This document shows positions 36,653-48,488 of a stretch of 64,000 nt of DNA, in pieces. Origin of the DNA: Patellaria atrata CBS 101060 (Eukaryota; Ascomycota; Dothideomycetes; Patellariales; Patellariaceae). The position numbers and the translations under genes are program-made. Location: contig MU006097.1 in assembly GCA_010093705.1 (NCBI GenBank), positions 453,587-517,586 on the forward strand. Reading direction: 5' to 3'. Below the pieces are notes generated by a model. That model did no database searches. It worked only from the letters and a program-made list of their open reading frames with translations, and was not told the DNA's origin. Position 1 is the first letter of the stretch, and every line of letters starts with the position of its first letter.

Positions 36653-37803
36653 AAAGAGTGAGGGTGAAGGGGGGTTGTTAGGAGCATGGGCATGAAGAAA
36701 ATAACGGGATAGAAACCAAGCTAGTGACTTGTGCTTATATATTTCTCGGGATGACTGTGTATATTAGTCGTGTGACGTTGTGGAGCTACCCTGGTTCTGG
36801 GCTCTGAGTGCATAGATGATGTGGGCGATCCGTTCGTGCTGAGAAGAACAATTACCTGTCATTTGTAATTAAGACCCCCCCCCCACCCCCCCCTTTTTTT
36901 TTTGTCTCTAAGTATACTGGGTTATTCCACCTTCCCAAAGACAAGTACTCCGATTTGGCTGTAGGATCGTCAAGATCTCATGTAAACCGTAATCAGCGCG
37001 TGGGGATGTGTATAACGTACAGCGAATATAGACCACTACCTTACTCCTGATACACCAGAAGAAAATTCCTCATTTCGCTTCCTCGGGTACGGCGCGATCG
37101 CAGCACGGGTTTCCGTAGAAACAATACTCAGTACAAGTCCGGTATTGTTGGTGTTGGTACTGTAATGGGTCCCATAAGGTATTTTTTTTGCTCTGGACTA
37201 TCATTCCGCGGCTGGATTTTACGAGCTTGTATGGATGGTGTATGGTACGGGGCGGTCCTTTATATAGATGGGTAAGTTGGAGGGGTTGATGAGTTTGTAC
37301 AGCTGAGTGGATTTGGACGAGTTGGTGATTTCTGTACAGTCCAGCCATAATTCGCTGTCTAGTCAGGCTTGTACGGTACGAAGTGGTCAAGTTCTATGGA
37401 TCTCGTGGAATTGTACTGTCTAAGTCAATAGTACACTGGTCGAATTGCACGGTTTAGTCGCTTCGAATAATTCTGTTGATATTGAGTTTGAAGTAGTCAA
37501 GGTAATATTGGGAGGGAAAGGAAAACGTATTATTGGTTCGTAGTATTGAAAGTACCATGCAGTGTTCATGCTAATAGAGTGCGCTTTGTGGATGTATAAG
37601 GATGAGGGTACACGAGAAGGTTGTAATGTAAAGGTAAATTGCTCTAGAATGAATGTAAGCGCCGTGAGTGCTTAATCTCGTATGTGATGTACAGCATGAT
37701 ATACAATATTCACAATGACCTACAATGCCCCATCTATACAATGATCCTGATTATGCAAACGTAGAAGCGAACGCTGATGATGCTAAAGTAAACTTACTAC
37801 CAC
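36653..37803. other. Convergent intergenic region, no gene seen
   Basis: Lies between the 3' ends of the rhodopsin-fold gene (+) and RAD5 (-). It holds the C/T homopolymer block at 36875-36903 and otherwise ordinary AT-richer sequence. Confidence 0.4.
36875..36903 (+). repeat. C10-A-C8-T10 homopolymer block
   Basis: Adjacent runs of C, C and T separated by single bases, about 220 bp past the rhodopsin-fold gene. Confidence 0.85.
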
Positions 37804-40800
37804 CTAACTTAGCAACTCCTTGATATCTTCAATCCTCTGCACCTTTTTCTCTTCCTCACTCATCATTCCTAGGGAACTCGCGCTAAATAAATTGTCAGCC
37901 GGTAATCCAAGCGCCAATAACAAAAGAACCCAATTTTATCACTCACATGAACTTCTTCCTCTCCTGGACCTTCAACATCTTCTCCTCAATGCTGCCCTCC
38001 ACAATAAACCTATGCACAGTGACCTCCTTTTCCTGACCCATTCTATGCACACGATCTATCGCCTGGCTCTCCACGGCAAAACTCCACCACGGATCCATCA
38101 TGAAGACACGGTTAGCGCATGTTAAATTCAAGCCTACACCACCAGCTCGCAAACTTAGCAGCAGAACAAGCCCCTTTTTGGACTCGGCAAACTCAGTCAG
38201 TACCGCAGTCCGCTGCTTTTGGTTCAAGGAGCCATCGAAACGGACGAATTCGATTCGGTCTCGTGACAGCGCCGGCCCTAGCAGGTCGAGGAACGAGGTG
38301 AATTGTGAGAAGACGACGGATTTTGCTTGTGGCTCCCCGCGGCGAATACGTTTAAGGTGGCTAAGGAGTGTTGATACTTTGGCTGAAGAAGTGGTGCCGA
38401 CACGGCGAAGAGATATGCGCGGTGTAGGCGAGCCGGATGACGTTAGACCACCGACCTCATCGTCGGGATGCGGGTCGTGTCTGACAACCTCAAATACATC
38501 TCGTGCATTGATGGGTTCGCGGCAGTTGAAGCAACGGGGCGATTCCCCCTTTTCGCGTTGGTGTTCGATGTAGTCCAAGAGACACTGCTTGCAGGCACTG
38601 TGCCAGCACCCGGTGACAGCTTGCTCGTCCATTGGCTCTTCAAAACATAGTGAGCATTCATTTGCTCTCTCGTCCTGAATTTGTTCGAGTACATGTACCC
38701 CATAGCGGTTAGCGTCTTGTTCTTCCTCGTCGGTAGTAAAGCGCGCAATTAGACTTTGCAAATCCATGTCGTCTGCGAGGCCATTCGCGACGTCTGCAGC
38801 AGCGGCGGCATCCTCCTCATCAGCAACAATATCCTTGTTCCGCGTGAGAGTCGGATGACAACATGATTGTCGAAGACGGAGAATCTGTGCAAATATAGTC
38901 GTAAAGGACTTCATGACAGTTCCTGCCTCTACATTAGCATTAAACGTGCGCTTTGCCCGAGTGAATATATAATCATAGACGTCCTTTTCAGCTTCGGAAA
39001 ATTGTATGTGGTCGATTTGAATCTTTCGCGGCGGTAAAGGGACGAGAGCTTCTCCGTCAGGGGTTTTCATATCCTTTGTCCGACGGAGTACAAGTGGCTC
39101 AAGTACGGTCTGCACAACATCAAGAGCTCTAATGAAGTCCTTGGACTCGAAGGGTACAGTAATGAAGGTCTTCCAGAATGAGAAATTACTCCACGGCTCG
39201 ACCTTCAAGAAGCGGACAAGACTGAACAGATCTTCTAGACGATTGACGATCGGTGTGCCCGTGAGGACCCAACGATGCTTCGCACGTATTTCATAACAAG
39301 CTTTAGCTGTCTTTGATTGACGATTCTTGATATTGTGCGCTTCATCTAGGATAACTCGGAAATACTCGACTGAAAAGAGCCCTCCATGGGTACCACGATT
39401 ACCATTATTGGCAGCGACCTGATTGAATTCGGAAAGAATAACACCGTAACTAGTTATAATAACATTTGGCGCAGTAGCAGCGTTTGCTTCACAACATAAG
39501 TTTCGTATGTTAGCTATTTTATCGCTGCCATAATAGACCATAACTTTGAGTGTCCCTGGTTTTGATGCTTTTTCGGCTTCACTTTGCCATTGAGCCAGTA
39601 ATGACATTGGTGCCACGACAAGCGTAGTTCTGGGAGCACGTTCCACGGATGAGAAGTTTTTAGGAAGTCTGGGAAGGTTATTGACAGAAGCGTCCAGTAA
39701 GCTTTCAGCATCAATCTCAACTCTAGAAGTGTGAGAGTGGATTAAGCTGAGCATTTCGATTGTTTTCCCTAGACCCATTTCTGCATGAGTTAGTTTCAAT
39801 CCTACATTTGTCTGTCCGAATGGGTGCTTACCATCAGCAAGAATACCTCCTAAACAATTCTGTTCTTGTACAGGAAACTCTAGTGACATCTCCCCGGAGT
39901 ATGGATTTACGTAAAACTGGGGTTGATCTATAACTTCAGGGAGATCTTCTCCATCTACGTCTTTCGTAGGCCAGTTATACTCTTCCCAAAGAGGATGCAT
40001 AGAGCGTTCCTTATGTTCTTGTTTTTCGTCTTTTTCTTTGCGCATCATCCAGTGTAATGCTTGCTTCTGATACTTTCGTAAACTCATAGCAAACGTCTTG
40101 GCCGGCTCCGCTTCTGGAGTATTGAAGTCAAAAGACTGTGCCTTCTTGTAGAGGGAATCTAACTGATCCTGCTCCAATTCTTCTCCATCTTCCGCATCAT
40201 CTGAAGGTGGAGAAGAAGTACCACTGTTATCTTGCTTTTTAGACTGCGCAGCGTTCTGTTCCTTCTGATCTTCAACCTCTGCTGCTTTTAAAATGCCCTG
40301 GCGTTGATTCTTCACAGTCATTGAATTTGCTTGCGATGGTTGTAGGTTAATCTCCTCGAATAACCTTACCAAGGCCACCTGACGGAGGCGTAAGTTACGT
40401 TCATCTTCACTCTCTTTAGCTTCGAAAAGACCTGTATGTCGATTATTCTCTTCCGGCTTAACGAAGGCGAGGGCGTCGAAAGCACTTCGTAGCAGATAAC
40501 ACCGTAGTTGAAGATATATAGTATCATTAGTTCGCATCCGGTCAGGAGCAAACACAACGGACCCTTCCAATCTGCAGACCTTTTGGTCCAGGAGAGCTGA
40601 AATCCACGCAGAAGACTCGTTTTCGAATCTACCTACTTCCTCCCCATTTGAGTTGGTGAACCGCACAATGATATCTTGACGTTTATTTGATGTGTTTCTA
40701 ACTGTACCACCTTTTCCTAAGCGTGTGAAAGATTTCGTCTTTGTGCGTTCGATGTTGACCTTTTCCGCATGCTTAACAAGGCCACTTCCACTTCTCGTTG

Positions 40801-41379
40801 CCCAGCCGGCTACTCCGAATGCGCCAATATATCGGTCCTTGGGCATAGAACGTAATTTTACCGGAACGGGAGCTACAGAAGATGACTCTCTGCGTGTAGT
40901 GCAAGGCTCTTTAGGTGGGGAAGACGCCTTTCTCCGGAATGAAAAGGAGGTTACAGGTTGTTGAGGTGCAGTTACGGACTGGACTTCATTGATTGTGTTC
41001 TTCCATGTTCCGTCTAGATATATGTTTATTGCTATAGAACAATTAGTAGCTATACTTCTGATGTGAAGAGAAGCTTTCAACCTTGTTGTAAGTCATTGCC
41101 ACTTAACTCCCTCAAACGCTTAACAATGTCCTGGGAGATAGTCTCTCCGACAATGCTTGCGAGCATCTCGCTATCAAATGCTTGTTCTCTATTGTTCCGA
41201 ACCTCAGCTGGGTAGAGGTGAGCGTTGCTTTCGCAATCTTGTGTGCCAGAGGTAGCATCGGGAGTAGGGGACGGGAGAGCATGAGCGTCTGTTGGAATGA
41301 AACGGTCTATGATAGGAGACTCTTCAACGAAGAATCGTCGTTTCTTGGTGGGCCGGTCGTCAAATTCAGAGAGACTCAT
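37804..41379 (-). CDS. RAD5: DNA repair protein Rad5 (SWI2/SNF2 translocase and RING ubiquitin ligase), 1136 aa, four exons
   Basis: Rad5 (HLTF) polyubiquitinates PCNA and remodels stalled forks in error-free postreplication repair. Exons on -: 41082-41379, 39832-41031, 37947-39780, 37804-37882; phases agree. Order of parts: N-terminal region with INIYLDGTWK; HIRAN domain (RYIGAFGVAGWATRSGSG to IYLQLRCYLL); SNF2 ATPase with GGILADEMGLGKTIEMLSLI, ILDEAHNIKN and HRWVLTGTPIVNRLEDLFSL; a C3HC4 RING (CSLC..CWHSACKQCLLDYI..CFNC); and the helicase C-terminal part with VVFSQFTSFLDLLG, LRAGGVGLNLTCAN and DRVHRMGQ. The terminal exon gives SSLGMMSEEEKKVQRIEDIK as in yeast Rad5. The middle intron (39781-39831) is 51 nt, stop-free and in frame. 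Confidence 0.96.
39781..39831 (-). other. Stop-free 51-nt intron inside the RAD5 ATPase motif
   Basis: Donor GTAAGC, branch-like ACTAAC, acceptor TGCAG. If retained it would insert 17 residues between GGILAD and EMGLGKT, that is within motif I of the ATPase, without breaking the frame. Confidence 0.9.
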
Positions 41380-43021
41380 CTTGTTGGAACAGTGCTTATT
41401 GCAGATACATCAAGCTCGAGATATTCCTTGAGAGACGCGGGTTACGCGGGTCGAGGAAAGACGCGCTTCGTATGCACTAAATTTACTCTTTTGGGATCCA
41501 CGTTGTTATCGATAAGATCTCCACCCACGCGGACCCACCCTAGGAAGTTCTACCATTTGATCTGGGCTCACGAAATACAACATTTTGTGTTCCACCTACA
41601 TCCTAAGCATCATCTGATAGTCACGGTATAACTGCGCCGTATAATTGTCTATGGTTTATAAAAGAGTATATGCTAGCCGCATCTTCTCTTCATCGACTCA
41701 CCAAACTGTCCGGATACCGAGCATCTCACCTCAGCGCCCAGCGATGCCAGCAGGAAACGAAACGTCCAGGCCGTAGTGATGAATGCTTTGGAGGTGGATC
41801 TCTAGCAACCAACTTTCAGCGATGTATACCTTATGAGGTTGAGCATGTACCCTGAGTTCTAGAAAGATGACAGCATCATTGTTGCGGAGAACGCACGTGT
41901 ATCCTGTTGAGCACGCAGACTATAACCAATCGAACGGATTATTTAAGGTATAGCTCTACACCGTCCGTCAGAAATCCAACACCCTCAATTACGAACCTGG
42001 CATGCTTGCTAAAATACTGTCATGTGTGAATGGGGAGGCGACAAAGAAATAAGTATTGGGAGTTGGTTGATCAGTACTAGTACTGCATAAGGTATTGTAG
42101 TTCGAAACCTGTATTTCTTGGAGTAAATACTTGTTTCTCCCTGTCTTTAGTTCTGGGTTTTGTAATTCGTAGTACTGGGTAGTAAGCTTGGAGCCGCCTT
42201 CTCTTTCCTCTCCTGTACGGAGGATTTATTATTCAGTAGTTGTGCTCGAGCGTACGTATAGTACCAAGGGTAATGTGAGACTTTTCAGCTATACGCGTCC
42301 CGTTAGACGTACAGTAGCTAAAGATCAGAGGTATCATAACCGCTGTGGAATGATAACAAACAAAAGTAAATCCGGTTGAGATAAGTTGCTAGTCAAGTAA
42401 TACAGGTACCCGCACGTGTTCATTCGAGGATTGGTATGGAGAGATCAAGGGGTAGACTGGCTCAAGGGGTGCTCATGACCATAAAGGGTATAGTCAACTT
42501 TAGTTTATTACAAGTACCTGTACTAAAATTACAATGGGAACCGTGCCCTCGGGGAGGAGAGACTCCCAAAATATTACCACAGTGCACATTATACCCCATC
42601 CCACAAAATTATCAGCTCACCACCAACTGTTTGTCGTCCGCTTCCAATTCCTTTGCTCTAGGGGAACAGTGTGGAAAATTTACCTTGTTCCTCGAGCCCG
42701 ATCTTCGCTGTTTGCTTCTCTCTATCCCAACGCCGACCTGTCGCGCAACCTTTAGAAACCTACCACCAACTACGGACCGGCCCCGCGTAAACGACCAGTA
42801 AAAGATACAGAATCACTGCGGCCCTTCAAGAGGACTACTTCACTCTTTCAGAAACAATTCAAGTCCAACCCGCAGAGCGCGCTGTTCTGATCCCCTGGAC
42901 ATTTTCCCTTCCACCCCCTCAATCAGCCTCCTCCCTTCCTGGACTTCAACTAAAAGCTCGAAGCATCAGTGAACCACAAGATCTTCCATAAACTTGAATA
43001 TTCTCTCATGAGACCTCTAAG
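41380..43021. promoter_or_regulatory. Divergent promoter region of RAD5 and the Tea4-like gene
   Basis: A 1.64-kb region between two genes transcribed apart. Small frames (for example 42436-42801) resemble nothing. The right ~400 bases are C/T-rich, as expected for a long 5' UTR of a polarity gene. Confidence 0.45.
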
Positions 43022-46000
43022 ATGACACGACCCCAAATTATTCGAGCCGGTTAGTTGCTTTAACATGGACCAGCATCTTGACTTAGCTAATTGTTTGCGC
43101 CCTGAATTAGACACGATCGATCTCCAAGACCAACATTCGCCCTCAGCTCAAGACCACAGCAGGCAACCTAATCACCCAGCCCCTCTCGGTATCGGCCCCG
43201 CTGCCCCTCATCAAGCAGCTGCTGTTCGACACATCTCAGAAGAACGAGCCGCCGAAGAAGATAATTTGTCTAATGCCTGGCATGAGGCTGGCGCTTCATT
43301 GGCAGATAGCCCAGGGTCAGATGATGAAAGAACTTTAGTAGACAATCATGGCGGGCAACATTATCATCGAGATGAACAGGCGGTACAGCAAAATGGGGGG
43401 ATGTCGGGTTCTAGAGAGGACTCAGAGATGGCAGATGATGGAGGTGACGATGACATGGATGACGATATGATGGATAAGATTTCAAGTTCTCCATCTATAG
43501 ATGATGGTGGGTCTATTTTACCTTCAACTCCTACTAGGTCGACGCCATGGCCAACCCGGATATCATCTCTCACCCACTACTATTCACCATCACAGAGAAC
43601 GCCTGCACCTATTCCACAACAAGACGACAATAATAATTCTTCACCATATGTATCCACACCGACACACTTGCCCCTCTATTATGATTCCAACACACTCGAT
43701 CCAACATCGGGAGTTGCTGAGGGTCATTTTCTCTTTACGTTACGCAGTAACGACTTCTACATATCCACTTTCTTTCATCTATCCACCACCGGAGGTTCCA
43801 CCATCAGATCCCCAGAATGGATGTGGTGAGTATTTCGAGGATATAGGCCAGGATTGGGATGATTATTTCGACGACCCCAACCAGGAGCATCAGCAAAGGG
43901 GCAAGGATAATGCTAGAGGAGAGTATGAGGAAGATTCTGAAAGAAGGAACGAATAAGAACTCCCGAAAGAGCTCGAGAGTGAATTGAGGGAAGAAATCAA
44001 TGGAGAAGTTGAAGAAGCATCCATGGAAAAAGTCGAGAAAAATGATGAGGATTACCAAGGGATCCAAAAAGGAGAGAAGTTATATGAAGAATCATCTAAC
44101 CTTTCTAACTATAGACCTGACGAAACTGGTGCCACCATATGTGCAGAAAGCTATCTTCAGGGATAAGTCAACCTTTAGCATCAACTCTTATCTTACCCCA
44201 TTTTAGTCCTGGACTTTCGTGATTTAGATAATTTCAATCAGATGGACCTCTTACCGGATGATCCTCTCCTAGATAATAGTTTTGATGACTACTCATTTGG
44301 AATGTTTCGGCCACATTCTCTCTCAGATTCCGACAGATGGGAAACCGAAAGCTGGGAATCCGAGGATAGTGACTCCACCCCGGTCTTTTTTTCTGATGAT
44401 CCACGGTTTATTGACTCTGGTTGGGGTGGCGAATGCTTACAAGAAGCAGAGGATATCGATTTCGAGTTCGTCTACGCACTACATACCTTCGTCGCGACGG
44501 TTGAAGGCCAAGCGAATGCTACAAAGGGCGATACTATGGTATTGCTCGATGATAGTAATAGCTACTGGTGGCTTGTGAGAGTAGTTAAGGACGGTAGTAT
44601 TGGTAAGCTCTGAAGCTGCCCTTGATAGGCCGATCGTAAACTCATAATTATCAGGTTATCTACCGGCCGAACACATCGAGACCCCAACTGAACGGCTTGC
44701 AAGATTGAACAAACATAGAAATATAGATGTAAGTGCCCGTCCACCCTTTTTACTAGAGCTCAAGCTGATAATTATTCCCCTAGTTATCGGCCACTATGCT
44801 TGGTGACACTGCAGAGAAGTCCAAGAACCCCTTAAAAAAAGCTATGCGGCGACGAAATGCTAAGACTGTCGTTTTTGTGGCACCGACATATTATGAGCCT
44901 TCTGATTACGACTACTCCTCAGATGAGGATGAAGAAAATGATGAGCTTTGGGGTGGCCCTCAACCACAGGAGCAAGAAGCTCATTCTAATCAAGAAGCTG
45001 AACAGGACGAGATCACCAGCGCGGAGCCTCAGAAAGCAGCTACTATAAAAGATAGCAAAGCTGACGCGAATATCTTGAATGATACTGAGAATAAACCCAA
45101 GGATGAAAATGGCGAAATGGGTGTGCGCACCAGCAATGAGATGTTCGATCGAGAATGTAAGTCTGATGACAGTTTGACAATCTACCAGTTAATTAATTCG
45201 ATATTAGACAATAATCATGGCAAGTCGCGCATGGGGACTGTCCGCAACACGGATTCATTCTTCAAAGATGACACCGTTGAGACCCGGAAGATCACACTTA
45301 CACCAAATATACTCCGCGATGACTCTAGTGGGTCAATACCTCGTTCTAGTGACAGTAAAGAGAGGAGTGCTAGTTTTGATAGCTTGGAAAAGGCTTCTGT
45401 AGCCCCAGAAAAGGAAGATAAAAAGCGGAAAGAGAAAAAGTCGGGTATGCTCAGTGGATTGTTCAAACGGAAGGAGAAAAAGGCGAAATCAGGAGCTGCT
45501 GACGGGCCGAGCTCTGAAAAACAATCCGAAGAATATGCTAGAGAGTCCCCGACCAAGTTCTCCTCTGAGGAGAACTCCCCTATTGAACGCGTTTCTACGT
45601 CAACCTCAGACACCTTAGGAGAGAGGACAGATAAGCCGCAGAGACATCCTAGCAAAGGAAAGCTTCAAAAGGCCCACCCCGAGTCTATCCTAAAGAGCCG
45701 ATCTACAGTGCAACCAACAGATGGTCCAAGAACTGATTCACCGGCGCAAGTCACAACAGGCCCCTCCGCTCCGAATGGTGCGCCTGCAAGTTCAGCCGGG
45801 ACTCTTTCGCCAGAGGTTCATCCAAAACCCGTTCCGATCTCACAATATCGGCGTTCAGCAGATGCGCAGCAACAGAAAGGCAAACCTAGGATGGTTCTCG
45901 ATGTATCTGACTCTGATGGTTCTCCAGATAATCAAACGACGACGAATCCCTTCACCAATCCATCTTACCAGGAACAACAGGGCCCGACATCGCAGAGTGA

Positions 46001-46670
46001 AGAAGACAGAGCGGAGCGACTGTCTGAATCTCCAGTGGAGATCTCGCCAGTTGATAACGATCGAGCTCCGGACGCACGGCGACCTCCGGCTCTAATGATT
46101 GATACGTCGAGCCAAGAAGAACCCGAAATATCCCCTGTTTCACCCGCATCGACTTCATCACTGCTTGAGATTTCCGCTCCTCAGTCAACAGACTTAGCGT
46201 CGTCATCATCTTCAGGAACAGTAACTGGACCACAGTCGACCGCTCCTAGTCAACAACAAAAGGAATCATATACATTTCCACCTGCTCCTAATCGTTCTCC
46301 GCCACAACCACAACAAGCTCCTATTGCTCCCGTACAGCATCCTGCGCCGTCCCCATCACCTCCGCCTTCAGTCTCTGTGTCATCTACATCGAATAGCCGC
46401 AAGGAGTGGTCTGACTCCTCTTTGCGACATTACTTAGATGACGGATCCGAAATCCGCGATATGTTGCTACTGATACGTGACACAAGTGATTTCGTACCCG
46501 TAGGTCCAAATGATCCCCTTGCTACCGCGATGTTCGGGGATGAAAGAGCACGTGTAGATGCAATGCAGAAGGATCTCGATGCTATGATGAGTGGGCTAAT
46601 GGGACGGAAGAGATTGAAGAAGAAAACTAGTGCTACTCAACACTCGATCCCGGTACGGGGAAGGAGTTAA
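43022..46670 (+). CDS. Tea4/Bud14-like SH3-domain polarity protein; exon structure at 43.75-44.21 kb uncertain
   Basis: The SH3 domain reads DFEFVYALHTFVATVEGQAN, KGDTMVLLDDSNSYWWLVRV, then GYLPAEHIETPTERLARLNK. That sequence and the C-terminal DDGSEIRDMLLLIRDTSDFV are typical of fungal Bud14/Tea4 proteins, which link type-1 phosphatase and formins to cell ends. Secure exons: 43022-43049 (MTRPQIIRA), 43111-43746, 44207-44602, 44655-44728, 44784-46670. The middle is modelled as 43808-43922 and 44115-44140, with introns at 43747-43807, 43923-44114 and 44141-44206. This avoids an in-frame TAA at 43954-43956 within otherwise coding-like acidic sequence. A true nonsense allele is the alternative. 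A second possible first acceptor lies at 43086. Confidence 0.75.
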
Positions 46671-47039
46671 GGCGTCATGAGGATGATGAAACAATTATTT
46701 TTGGTTATGGAGTGAGTGATATGTCTGGAGTTTCTTTTTGGGGGAGTCTTATCAATTTCAATGCCTGAGCAAGGTAATGCTCTATATTCGGAATGCAGCA
46801 GGTGTTTTCTTCCTTCGATGATCCGGCTCTTCAAGCGGATTCGGCGGCTTCATTTTGCTTTTCTTGGTCTGCGTTGTAGGATCTCTGTACGATTGAGCGG
46901 GACACCTGGCTGATACTGTATATATGATGGGAATGATAAATGAGCCAGTTGATTCATCACATTTCGAAACGGGGAACATTCTTTTTATGCCCGGTGTATC
47001 ATACCGGGTTTCTCTAGTGACTGAACACGAGCAAGTATA
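46671..47039. other. Convergent intergenic gap
   Basis: Lies between the 3' ends of the Tea4-like gene (+) and the PARG-type gene (-). No gene is seen. Confidence 0.4.
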
Positions 47040-48236
47040 CTAATCATCGTCGTCCTCCTCATCCTCATCATACACAGAATCCCTCGCTCTCGCATCCTCC
47101 AGCTGCCTCTTCATCCCCTCCAACACCTTCTCCAACCCCCCTTTCAGCCTCGAAATTCGCACATTCCTTACCCGCTCCTCCATCTCCGCAATCTTCCCTT
47201 CCAACTCCCTCACCTCCACATTTCCACCAATCTCATCCCCCTCCCCTTCCTCCGTTCCTCGCCTCTTCTTCCCTCGCATATCCTCAACCTCCAACCCCCT
47301 GCCCCAAACCCGCGCAAACTCTCCCGCCATCCTCCACCCCCCGATCGCAAACACCACCTCCTCGAACCCCCAGTCCTCCCGTCCCTTCCCCCTCCGTCGC
47401 GGCTCCCCACAAAGCACTTTCCGCCACGCGCGGGCGACCTCCGGGACCGGGTTCCTATAGGCCCCGCACCCCCAAGCACCCAGGACGATTTGTTTAGACC
47501 CCCGCGTGGACAGGATACGCAAGACGGCGCGCATTTTCGCGTGTACCGTTTCCCTATCCGCGGGATTCGTATATCGCATCTCTGTCCTTACTTCCCCATC
47601 CCCCGGCCCATCTCCCTCTTCAAGATCCGGAAATCTCAACGCCCCCGCACTAACAACATCGACCCATCCCACCTCCCTCCTGTTCATATCCCTTCCCCCC
47701 TCGTCCCGAAAGACAAGGACGTCGGACGTCCATACTGCCCCTACGTCTGGGAGTCTGTAAAACTGATCTTTTAGAGACGGGAGCAGCGTCGTGCGGAGAC
47801 AGAGCTGTTCCTCCTGGGCTGATGCGCCGGCGAGGACTCCGCCGCCGGGGGAGAGGGGGGAAGCCATGTTGAGGATGGCGACGTTCTTGGTGGGGGTTTT
47901 ACGGGGGTTTGTGGGTGGAGAGTGGGAGAAGGAGAGGGCGACGGTTAGGGTGTCCCCGCATGCGATCCTGATTTTCGTACCTCCATTCGCGTCTTTAACC
48001 CCATCCTTATTTCCTTCTCTGTCGCCCTTGCCCGAATCTCCCGCTTGAGCGGACTTCCTGCTCACGGCAGGCGGGTCGACGATCAATTCGGCGCCTTCGA
48101 CGCCCCGGCGCGCGCGCGGATACGAGACCAGCAGCGCGGGTATCGTTCTGTTAATCGTTGCTCTGGCTAGTTTGGTGCGAGCTTCTTTGCGCTGGGAGGC
48201 TGGTGGGAGGCCGAGGGAGGGTTGGGTGCGACCCAT
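47040..48236 (-). CDS. PARG-type (microbial) poly(ADP-ribose) glycohydrolase, 398 aa
   Basis: A single-exon macro-domain protein of the microbial-type PARG group (DUF2263-like). The N-terminal motif ATINRTIPALL is typical, and the catalytic loop is ASPLSPGGGVLAGASAQEEQ, followed by LCLRTTL: GGG for the ADP-ribose phosphates and QEE with the catalytic Glu. VLGAWGCGAYRNPVPEVARA and FEEVVFAIGG complete the macro fold. The C-terminal ~80 residues are charged and helical (EEVREL..., KGGLEKVLEGMKRQLEDARA) and suggest a coiled coil. Such enzymes remove ADP-ribose from proteins. The gene lies 252 bp downstream of the NAD kinase on the same strand. GC is high, G-rich at the coding 3' end. Confidence 0.9.
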   Translation of the reverse strand: MGRTQPSLGLPPASQRKEARTKLARATINRTIPALLVSYPRARRGVEGAELIVDPPAVSRKSAQAGDSGKGDREGNKDGVKDANGGTKIRIACGDTLTVALSFSHSPPTNPRKTPTKNVAILNMASPLSPGGGVLAGASAQEEQLCLRTTLLPSLKDQFYRLPDVGAVWTSDVLVFRDEGGRDMNRREVGWVDVVSAGALRFPDLEEGDGPGDGEVRTEMRYTNPADRETVHAKMRAVLRILSTRGSKQIVLGAWGCGAYRNPVPEVARAWRKVLCGEPRRRGKGREDWGFEEVVFAIGGWRMAGEFARVWGRGLEVEDMRGKKRRGTEEGEGDEIGGNVEVRELEGKIAEMEERVRNVRISRLKGGLEKVLEGMKRQLEDARARDSVYDEDEEDDDD

Positions 48237-48488
48237 GGTGTTTCCCGAGGTGGCGTTCTACACAGACTGCTTGATTTCAGGAACGAGGTTAAGGGATGCT
48301 GAGGTTTGAAGGATCTTAGATTTTGCGAGGCGAATTGCCTGGTGAGAGTGTGGATGTTCACATTGTGAGTGGCGATGGAGTAGCATTGGGGTGAGATGGG
48401 AGGACAATGATGGCAACCCAAGATGATCTAATCTAATCTAAAGACCCTTGTGGCCGATCTGGACAGCACTGACCACTCGATTTTTTAC

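Noticed and set aside
42436-42801. 121-codon frame on + upstream of the Tea4-like gene
   Set aside because: Probably 5' UTR or promoter; no motif.
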